Shown here piece after piece: positions 56,131 through 64,000 of a stretch of DNA of 64,000 bases. The notes under the pieces are model-generated. The model was not told the origin of the DNA, did not search any database, and worked only from the letters and a program-made list of their open reading frames with translations. How positions within the stretch are numbered: position 1 is the first letter of the stretch; every line of letters starts with the position of its first letter. Both the position numbers and the translations under genes were made by a program. The stretch is from Bombyx mori (taxonomy: Eukaryota > Arthropoda > Insecta > Lepidoptera > Bombycidae): NCBI RefSeq assembly GCF_030269925.1, contig NC_085127.1:11601501-11665500 (forward strand). The letters are read 5' to 3'.

Positions 56131-57310
56131 TCGCGATATAATCACGTACCGAGAGGGTTTTATCGGCGTTCAACGAGATCCGTGCGCTTTTGACATTGTG
56201 GATGCCTCTCGACTGACGCTTGCGCGAATCCAGCCCCATTGTCTTCGTACTTTACGTGAACTTTCCGTTTTAAGAAAACTCTTACTTACTCTTACGTACT
56301 TTTGACGTGACAACGTCTTATAATTCGATGGAGCCGGCTGCACGCACGAAAAAAAACATGACTCATGCGGCGTTACCTCGCTCTGAGGCGTATTTTCTTA
56401 TGACGTTGTCACGTTCAACTATCGTCAGTAAACCGACTTTACAGACAACCGATTTTTTTCATGGAGACAGGCTTCGTGTGGAACGGTTAGTGAAGACTGC
56501 AGCTATAGATATAAATGAGGTCGAATACCAAGTGTATTGTGGTAAGAGAGTGACCATTCTATAGCAAAAGCCCGATGATGTCATCTATCCAAATTAACAA
56601 TTTCATTTTTACTCAAATATTTTGATTAGCGGTGGTGAGTGTAGTTATACTATCATTAGAAGATGCATTACCGCTCTGCTATAGGCATTTTTTGAAAATA
56701 TTAGCACTTATTTGTTTAATAAAAATTTGCGTAATACTTCGATCACACAAGTGCTACAAGTGCACCGTGTATTAAATAGGTATTTCGATCGACAATTAAT
56801 TCATAGTTGATAAAAATTAAAATAGCTGTTCTGGTTTAATTTCGCGCTGGGATATTTCCGACATTTCTAATACTGCATGGTTTTGCATTGATTAATCTGA
56901 ACGATTAGGAAATAAAGAATAAACGAGACTCAGACGTAAATTTCTATTTAACACGCTCACATTATTTCCGTCACAGTAAAGGTCTGAGATTCTGTTATAT
57001 CGCTACGAATAAAAAAAACTATAGAAATACGAATATGTAATATTTCAAATTTCAATTTCAACTAATTGAATTCATATAAACCTATCCAGGGTGTGCGATA
57101 TGTCTGTATGACCATTGTCGGCTGGACATGCAATGGGAGGACAAGCCTTTATTACCAACTAGTGTATGAGACAGGGTTGTCAAAGTACAGTTTAAATTAT
57201 TTAGTGTAATAACAACCAACTGCGCTAGAAATAATGCACGATTAATCTAATTTTTCTATACCAGAAAATTTGGAAAACTTTTTTATCGGATTAAATGGGC
57301 CGAACGCGAA
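56131..57310. other. Unique sequence
   Basis: ORF 56307-56564 (+) has no recognisable domain. No repeats recognised. Confidence 0.4.
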
Positions 57311-57311
57311 C

Positions 57312-57400
57312 AATTTGGTGTTAAGTGGTTACCGAAGTCCTTAGGTATCACGACATGTACGCCATCCGCCCTCAAACGTGAGTTTAAAGTTTTAATTGTA
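57312..57400 (-). mobile_element. Old Bm1 scrap
   Basis: TTGGTGTTAAGTGGTTACCG followed by degraded CATGTACGCCATCCGCC. Confidence 0.5.
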
Positions 57401-57584
57401 ATATTTAAGAGCGTTCTTATCAGATCGGAACGCGAGATTGCATCGCAGCCTAAAATGTTACTCGATTGGGGTCTTGCTGCCAAAAGAAAGTCTGAAGTAC
57501 TGAACAGCTAATTGTGGTCATCATCATAGTCGGTTACTCTTGGAATAGCAGTCGTGGTCATGTGGAATCCTTGTTTACTCATAG

Positions 57585-57848
57585 CAATGGCGGATCCAGG
57601 GGGGGGGGTCATGGGGGTCATGACCACCCCCTGAGCTGGTTCCAGGATTAAGGTGGACCACTAATTGAATATAATGATTTTATTTATATATTTTGTCACC
57701 ATACAGATTTTATGTAACTACATACCTTCAATATTTAATTAATTTAATATAATATAACAACTTTGTATAATGGCAAACGTTTGGGAACGAACGCATCTAA
57801 ATTTGACTATGTGACCCCCTCCTGGCGCCAAAGCTGGATCCGCCCTTG
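57585..57848. mobile_element. hAT-type MITE with 8-bp target duplication
   Basis: TIRs start CAATGGCGGATCCAG and, at the other end, CAAGGGCGGATCCAG. ACTCATAG flanks both ends (57577-57584 and 57849-57856), a perfect 8-bp duplication as hAT transposases make. 264 bp, no ORF. Confidence 0.92.
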
Positions 57849-57989
57849 ACTCATAGCCTTGATAGCTGTTTTCAATAATTCGCGAACTGAAGCTCGATGC
57901 ACGCATTCGTTAAGTAGGGTTTACGTAAGGTCACTTCACTTGATCATTCCAACGCATGGGACATCTAATAGTGGTATTCGTATGTCGTA

Positions 57990-58165
57990 TCACTCTTGTC
58001 AGAGCGATCGTGGTCGTCATCCAGCATCATTGCTGTGGGCAGATGTTATGCGCCTCACGAGCAATCGCCACTCCTCCCGGCTTGTGGTGAGCCTGGTCAC
58101 TCATGCAAACAGCCGCCAACTGCCGACTTGATCTGGTCGGTCCATAGCATGGGCGACCTTCCACC
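57990..58165 (-). pseudogene. LINE ORF2 C-terminal remnant, frameshifted
   Basis: Minus strand reads RSPMLWTDQIKSAVGGCLHE, then after a one-base shift TRLTTSREEWRLLVRRITSA and HSNDAG before a stop. The W.DQIK.A ... R..R..W..L pattern is a non-LTR ORF2 terminus. Frameshift near 58100; catalytic domains absent. Confidence 0.7.
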
Positions 58166-58169
58166 TTCT

Positions 58170-58520
58170 AATAGCGGTAGCAACCCTAAAATACTGACGG
58201 GCGAAAAAACGCCCGGCTACACGGACGAATGGAGTGAAAAAATTCAGTTCAAAAAGCCACGGGAAAATCGAGCCTCGGAAAAAAGTCCGATCCATTGTCG
58301 CCCTTGATGTATGTATACGAATTCACACACTGTGTTTTTTTGTGAGACTTTTTGGCCCGTGTCTGGGAGACCCGGCTCGTCGCTGTTTAAGGGTTGGAAT
58401 CATGTTGGAATACATCGTTAGACCCAGCTATGTATTTAGAATTGTACGCATTGAAGTTTTGATAAGGTAAATTAACATGTCGTAGACAAAACGAATTATT
58501 CGTCGTTATGTAATATTCAA
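58170..58520. other. Unique sequence
   Basis: Overlapping opposite-strand ORFs without recognisable domains. Confidence 0.35.
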
Positions 58521-58521
58521 A

Positions 58522-58759
58522 CTGGTGGTAAGACCTTTTGTGAGTCCGCGCGGGTAGGTACCACCGCCCTATCTATTTCTGCCGTGAAGCAGTAATGCGT
58601 TTCGGTTTTAAGGGTAGGGCAGCCGTTGTAACTGTACTGAGATCTTAGAACTTATATCTCAATGTGGGTGGCGCATTTACGTTGTAAATGTCTATGGGCT
58701 CCAGTAACCACTTAACACCAGGTGGGCTGTGAGCTCGTCCATCCATGTAAGCAGTAAAA
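58522..58759 (+). mobile_element. Bm1 SINE, 5'-truncated
   Basis: Sense copy CAAACTGGTGGTAAGACC to CCATGTAAGCAGTAAAAA. CTAGTTGAAACTAGTTGAA just after it is a small tandem. Confidence 0.9.
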
Positions 58760-59059
58760 AACTAGTTGAAACTAGTTGAACGATTTATCTTCGCGTTTAT
58801 TATTTACACACAGAACCAAAGGCAAAAGACCAGATTTTTTTATTTCACAAAAGTAGATGGTAGTTTTGATTCAAATGACTACGAATAATACCTTAATTAT
58901 CAATAATGGGCACGAAAACTGTAATGTATTGGAAACGTCAGAAGCACTATGTAACTATATATTATAATGAAAGATGAAAAATGCGACCTTATACCGTAAA
59001 AGTAACTTTGGCCGGCCGGCCACCAAACCGTTGGTCGGATCTATTTATTATTTATTCGT

Positions 59060-59205
59060 AGGTCGGATCAGATAACTGCACTCACTGGACTCTCTGTTGC
59101 GAACGCCCTGAGAGAAGCCGAAAACCGAAGCAAATGGAAGCTGAGGGTACAAAGAGCCACGAAGGGCTTTCAAGGACACGACCTTCAGCAATGAAGTATT
59201 CGACT
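59060..59205 (+). pseudogene. LINE ORF2 C-terminal remnant with (AAG)n tail
   Basis: Plus strand reads TALTGLSVANALREAENRSK, WKLRVQRATKG and GHDLQQ before TGA, followed by CGACTAAGAAGAAGAAG. The A..A..R..W ... HDLQ-stop order and the simple-repeat tail fit a truncated non-LTR element. Confidence 0.7.
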
Positions 59206-59650
59206 AAGAAGAAGAAGAACTTTAATTATAGTTTTCACTTGTCACACGTATTTGGGCGAATAACTTTGTAAAAATTTTGAAATTTTTTATCTAAATTAGC
59301 TATGATTATACAAATCATCTATCGTCATAAACCATAAAAACTAAACCAAAATTAGATTCGTATCTTTGTAATCTTAGACCGTATTAATTTTTAGCTATTT
59401 ATTCGGTTCGTAAACTGATATTGCATTGATAAAATCGATACTCGAATCGAGGACCGCAACGATGAATGGTCCCCGGACTCGAGAGTAAAAAAGTAAATCC
59501 TTTTGTGTGGCGCGTGTCGGAACATGACACCCCGTTACCCTCATTAGGGTTAACATTCGATTATTTAATAAAAATCTCAATTTTTTTTTTTAATTCACTT
59601 AAATGCGGGTTGTGTTTTAAACTAGAGACTGACGCAGTCCGGTCACTAGT
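59206..59650. other. Unique sequence
   Basis: No gene or repeat recognised. Confidence 0.35.
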
Positions 59651-59654
59651 ACTA

Positions 59655-59777
59655 TAAAAACTATGACCTTAGAACTCATATCTCGAAGTGAGTGGCGGCA
59701 TTTACGTTGAAGATCTCTATGGGCTCTGGTTACCACTTAACACCAGGTGAGCTGTGAGCTCGTCCTACCATCTAATA
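59655..59777 (+). mobile_element. Bm1 SINE, 3' part
   Basis: Sense CTTAGAACTCATATCTCGAA to GCTCGTCCTACCATCTAA, no poly(A). Confidence 0.85.
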
Positions 59778-59778
59778 A

Positions 59779-59942
59779 CGCAAATGCGCCACCCACCCTG
59801 AGATATAAGTTCTAAGGTCTCACGTATAGTTACAACGGCTGCCCCACCCTTCAAACCGAAACGCATTACTGCTTCACGGCAGAAATAGGCAGGGTGGTGG
59901 TACCCACCCGCGCGGACTCACAAGAGGTCCTACCACCAGTAA
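59779..59942 (-). mobile_element. Bm1 SINE, 5' part, opposite strand
   Basis: Antisense GCAAATGCGCCACCCACCCT to CCTACCACCAGT. It abuts the sense 3' part tail-to-tail, so the pair is an inverted SINE junction. Confidence 0.9.
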
Positions 59943-59944
59943 AG

Positions 59945-60665
59945 CAGGTTTGTAGATTTTGCCATTTCCATTTTATTACGTAATGTTTTTTCTTCATTGT
60001 GGAAGTTTACCTTGAACATGCGCTAAGCCAACCTAGAAAAAATACTTGAAAAATTACTTGCTCTTAGAATTTGCTTTGCGCACGATAACTTCATTTGTAT
60101 TGTCGGGCGTCTTACTATGTGGACTATAGCCGCTTTAACAACAGTGAAGAGTGTGAAGATCCGGCGAGAAACTCAGTGGACTTTTGCGTGTCACTTAGCT
60201 AATAACCTAGGAACACTAGGCTTCAATGATTAAATAGAAAACATTCGTAAGGAGATGAAAGCATACCACGCACCAATGGAAGACGGAACGATGTATTCAA
60301 CAAGAAATAAAATTTCGATACGAACAAAGCGAAACAGCGTACCTATTAAGAGAGACGGTAATAGAATTTGGTGACCGTGACGAAAAAAACGAAGCGACAC
60401 CCCGGCACAGAGGGTGTCGGTGCGAATCAGCACTTTCACGAAATAAGCTTAAACGTTGAAAACCCAATTTGACGGCTCGATTAGCGCACAACGATTTTTA
60501 TGTTGACACCGACTCTGTATTGAAAGTGATCGATTTCACGATTCGTTAATTCAATAGTGCAATTAAACAATTAATCTAATGGGGATCTAGGGAAGTTATT
60601 CGAGTTAAAAGATGGACACAGGATTTAGAAAGACGAATAGATTTTTGGGTTCTGTGAGAAATATC
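59945..60665. other. Mostly unique sequence
   Basis: A family C scrap (GATCCGGCGAGAAACTCAGT, about 60158) is present. No gene recognised. Confidence 0.4.
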
Positions 60666-60669
60666 CTAA

Positions 60670-60808
60670 GGGGCTTGTGGAGAGTATTAAGCGGTAGGCA
60701 GCGGCTTGGCTCTGCCCCTGGCATTGCTGAAGTCCATTGGCGACGGTAACCACTCACCATCAGGTGGGCCGTATGCTCGTCTGCCTACAAGGGCAATAAA
60801 AAAAAAAT
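60670..60808 (+). mobile_element. LINE-type 3' tail (family B)
   Basis: GGGGCTTGTGGAGAGTATTA, GGTAGGCAGCGGCTTGGCTC to CTACAAGGGCAATA plus A run. Confidence 0.8.
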
Positions 60809-60814
60809 ATTTTT

Positions 60815-61570
60815 TCCCCTGTCTATTTGTTGGTAGCCTAAGGGGCTATTTCAAGTACGCGCGGACGGGTTATAACTATGTGGCTAACTTAGTTTATGGA
60901 ATGATTGGGCCAACTGGGTACTGCTGGTCGTGTTTATTATATCAAAAATCTCAGTGAAGAATAAATTTAAAACATAATATGTGTAATATGTGTAAATTTT
61001 AATTGATTTACGCAGAACTTTTTTGAAATAAATATAAATCATGCACAATTCGTTGAATTAAAAAAAAAACTCGATATTTAGGATGTAAGTTCATGCTTAC
61101 TGCTTGTGTACGGAACTGCAGTGCTAGTAGAGTTTTAAACAAAGCATTTCAAATTCCAAACGAACCTAACAAAGGGAGTGTACAGTCGCGAACAACAGTC
61201 GTATCTCAGTCGCCATGTTTCCATTCCATATGGTCCCTATACTAGGACGTTAAGTCGATTTGAACATCGTCTAGTCGCACGCCGTGCTCAAAACGACCAT
61301 TGTGCTCAATTCGGGTCCGAGTTAATTGTTTTTAATTCACCAGTCCGTGTATTGTGAGTCTTTTAATTACGCCCACGGCTGCGCTAATGGCAGCTTCGTG
61401 AGCGCGAATCCAGATCACGAGTTGCTTTTGTTTAATTGTACAGTTGTGTGCTGATGTTCTCAGGATAAATTCGATTTGAAGCTAATGGCAAGGATGTCTT
61501 GTTTGTATTTGAATTTCATAGGCCAATTCATGTAGGTACGTTTTCTATTTGGTCTAATCTTATCTGTCAG
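60815..61570. other. Unique sequence
   Basis: No gene or repeat recognised. Confidence 0.4.
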
Positions 61571-61574
61571 TCAT

Positions 61575-61990
61575 CATCACCATTATCCTGCCCTTCTCCC
61601 AGTCACTTGGGGTCGGCGCAACATGTTTTCTCCTTCCATACGCTTCTATCATATACCATTTCTTCGCTCACTCCCCTCTTACCCATATCGTCTTTCACGC
61701 AATCCATCCATTTCTTCTTAGGTCTACCTCTTCCTCTATATCCTTCCACATTCATAGTTAGCATTCTCTTACCAACCTCATTTTTCATTTCGTCTCATCT
61801 CATGTCCATACCATCCCAAACGCGCACTTCTCAGCTTCTCTGTCACAGGTGCCACTTTCAGACTTCCTCTAACATATTCATTCCGTATTCTACCCATTCT
61901 CGTTACTTCACACATCCATCGCAACATTCGCATCTCTGCTGCATGCAATCGCCTCTTAATCTCATCTATCAGTATCGAAAAAATCATAAT
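61575..61990 (-). pseudogene. RTE-type LINE ORF C-terminus
   Basis: Minus strand carries RRLHAAEMRMLRWMCEVTRM, RNEYVRGSLKVAPVTEKLRS and ARLGWYGHEMRRNE in one frame. After a frameshift near 61785 it continues EGYRGRGRPKKKWMDCVKDD and SVWKEKTCCADPK before a stop. GWYGH.MRR and RGRPKKKW.DC mark the region after the RT in RTE-clade LINEs. The 3' end is a short (GATGAT)-like tail, as RTEs have. RT and endonuclease domains are missing. The plus-strand frame 61499-62014 is its antisense shadow. Confidence 0.85.
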
Positions 61991-61994
61991 TTAG

Positions 61995-62392
61995 TTTTTA
62001 GTAATCTGTATTAATCTGTATTTTTTTTAAATGAAAACCAAGCAACCAACCATCCCAATAAGGGTACTCTGTTTGTTTAATTAAAATTTTGTAGCTTTTT
62101 GACTTGATAGTACAAAAGGCGTGTAGGAAAGTAGCGGTGTGTCGTCCTCATTTGGTTAATTCAGCCGGTGTACCCGCAATTATCCCGGGACAAAAGGAGA
62201 ACTCCTCCCGGTACTGACGATGGGAACTCACGACTCGAACGAAATTAACTAGAGAATACGAAACTTTTTTAATGAGTACTTTTTCCTCGCCGATATCCGA
62301 CTTGGGTCGGTTTAATGAATTATTAATCGAATGAAGCAAACGAAATTTATTGCGTATTTAAGAGTATCTTAGTTCGTGGTTATTCATCAATA
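61995..62392. other. Unique sequence
   Basis: No gene or repeat recognised. Confidence 0.35.
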
Positions 62393-62400
62393 GGGTAGAT

Positions 62401-62871
62401 CAGTAATTCTCAACCACTGTGCCGCGGCACTTTAGTGTGCCGCCAAATTTCAAAAGTGTGCCGCCAAATTTTGCAAATATATAATAATGTTAATATTATT
62501 AAATTATATCATTTAAAATGAAAAATATTTTTAACATGAATATATATTTAAATCCACAAATAAATAAATTATTTTATTATTTGCTTTGCAACGCGGTTTT
62601 TCTTAGTGCCAAATTATAATGAAGCGGTGTGCATAGCAATAGGAATATGTCTCAAGTCACTTGCCACTTCTGCGTACAAAACGTGTTGTTTTAGTGATAG
62701 TTGGGATTCACAAGGTGTTGCATAGTAGTTACTGCACCTTTTCTTTCGTTAAAATTGGCAAATGTATGTGATTCGGTAGTAAGTAAATAATTTTTATCTT
62801 TTTCTTTGTGTGCCGCCAAATTTTGAAATCGTTAAATATGTGCCGCAACAAAAAAAGGTTCAGAATCACTG
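62401..62871. mobile_element. hAT-type element with 8-bp target duplication
   Basis: TIRs begin CAGTAATTCTCAACC and, reversed, CAGTGATTCTGAACC. GGGTAGAT flanks both ends (62393-62400 and 62872-62879). Internal GTGTGCCGCCAAATTT repeats near both ends. 471 bp, no transposase. Confidence 0.93.
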
Positions 62872-63051
62872 GGGTAGATGATTGATAATAATTGACGTTT
62901 ATATAGTTGGTATCCCAAACGTTTATCAAAATGGATTTTTTGTTGTAACCCTGGTTGCCCAAATATTGAGAAGTTAAGCATCAAATACTTTTCATAATGA
63001 TAATGACCAAGATCAAACTTACAACAATAACAACTAACACGAAGTGACAAT

Positions 63052-63335
63052 TTTTTTTTCATTGCTTAGATGGTTGGACGAGCTCACAGCCCACCTGGTG
63101 TTAAGTGGTTACTGGAGCCCATAGACATCTGCAACGTAAATGCGCCATCCACCTTGAGATATAAGTTCTAAGGTCTCAGTATAGTTACAACGGCTGCCCC
63201 TCCTTCAAATCGAAACGCATTACTGCTTCATGGTAGAAGTAGGCAGGACGGTGGTACCTACGCGTGCGGACTCACAAGAGGTCCTACCCCCAGTAATTAC
63301 GCAAATTATAAATAATTTTGCGGGTCTGATTTAAT
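63052..63335 (-). mobile_element. Bm1 SINE, head missing
   Basis: Antisense from a T tract through CGAGCTCACAGCCCACCTGG to ATTTTGCGGGTCTGATTT. Confidence 0.92.
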
Positions 63336-63602
63336 TTAATAATATTATAGAAATAGATTAATAAATTTCTGCGCTTGAAATGAACCGCTTGACGCGTAAA
63401 GCGGATTTCAATATAGGATATGTATTGGTTTTTTCGACTATGACGTCATTATATAAAATAAGACGCTTTTTTACAATTTTTTTTGTTTTTTACATTTTAA
63501 TTTCGTTTTCGTCATCGCCTATATCCACGATTCGCTATAATGTAATATAAAAAATATTAGATGTTACCTGCCAATCCATACTAAATTATACATCAAAGTT
63601 TA

Positions 63603-64000
63603 CTAGAGGTCCCGCAGTAGTCGAAATTCGACTATAATTAATTGGAATTGTAAGTTTGTACACTATTATGATTGTATTTTATACTTCTATAATCACAAAT
63701 TTCGCCAAGGCTACACTATAAAAAAATATTAATAAAGACAAACAATATTTAATCTATTCTCAATTTGACCACAAACGTTATGAACAAAAGTTTGACAATA
63801 AATAGTATGCATGCGTGTGTGCGTCAAATACATGGTATGTAGTGTGTGTAATGTTTTCTTTATTGATTTAATGTATCTTTTATGCATTATTTAAAAAAAA
63901 AATTAGCATTGTGCACTTCTCTTCTATATTCTCTATAAGTGTGGAAAATTTCATACTCGTCCGTCCGCGCAATTTACGTAAAAAGGGATACAAAGTTTTT
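63603..64000 (-). mobile_element. Helitron family 1, cut by the window end
   Basis: CTAG at 63603-63606, palindrome AGTCGAAATTCGACT and the family 1 body up to GGATACAAAGTTTTT; the 5' TC end lies about 25 bp beyond the window. Confidence 0.9.

Noticed and set aside
56307..56564. 85-codon frame
   Set aside because: No domain, no splice or promoter evidence; left as unique sequence.
61499..62014. 171-codon Ser/Pro/His-rich plus-strand frame
   Set aside because: Antisense shadow of the RTE LINE ORF on the minus strand.
34700..64000. Other svp exons (DNA-binding domain zinc fingers, earlier LBD)
   Set aside because: Looked for Cys-rich zinc-finger and NR2F LBD peptides on the minus strand and saw none; short exons could have been missed.
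1..64000. CRISPR array, bacterial operon, viral genome or toxin gene
   Set aside because: No regularly spaced repeats, operon-like gene packing or viral gene set; repeats are dispersed retroposons and DNA transposons.

Overview
This is lepidopteran nuclear DNA, almost certainly silkworm (Bombyx mori) or a very close relative. The main evidence is about thirty copies of the tRNA-headed Bm1 SINE, in every state from full length to badly decayed. They lie among lepidopteran-type Helitrons (A|TC ... CTAG|T), decayed LINE 3' ends, hAT-, piggyBac- and mariner-type remnants and one lepidopteran tRNA SINE. The unique DNA between them is AT-rich. I see no bacterial operon, rRNA, CRISPR or functional tRNA gene.

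The only host gene I can name is on the minus strand at about 34.0-34.64 kb. It is the last exon of seven-up (svp), the insect COUP-TF orphan nuclear receptor, carrying the end of the ligand-binding domain after a clear splice acceptor. The DNA-binding domain and upstream exons were not found, so 34.64-64 kb is probably svp intron and sequence below about 33 kb is downstream or intergenic (inference). The svp exon sits in a repeat-poor island at about 32.3-35.1 kb.

The most interesting signal is just past the svp stop codon. The frame meets two TGA codons ten codons apart, then stays open for 115 more codons. These have the same G/C-ending codon bias as the receptor exon (I count 91/115 against 64/90) and stop where the DNA turns AT-rich. 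The hidden tail contains SLTIDNLL, close to the eh1 Groucho-recruitment motif. It could be reached by double stop readthrough or by removing a 78-nt GT-AG intron that keeps the frame. It has no internal start near its beginning, so a start-based ORF search misses it.

Layout: 0-5.9 kb, Helitron, LINE tails, a TG microsatellite and Bm1 copies. 6-16.5 kb, mostly unique, with one possible chemoreceptor-like exon and one lepidopteran SINE. 16.5-32.3 kb, dense nested repeats including a maT-type transposase pseudogene and a 5'-inverted LINE insertion with a 13-bp target duplication. 32.3-35.1 kb, svp. 35-46.8 kb, SINEs, a 39-bp perfect-TIR MITE, an endonuclease-type LINE end in TAA repeats, a piggyBac-like MITE and nested Helitrons. 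46.8-48.9 kb, unique. 49-64 kb, a Helitron cluster (one inside another), Bm1 copies, two hAT-type elements with perfect 8-bp target duplications, and four LINE ORF2 remnants (one RTE-like).

All family assignments are from sequence recognition. No database search was run.
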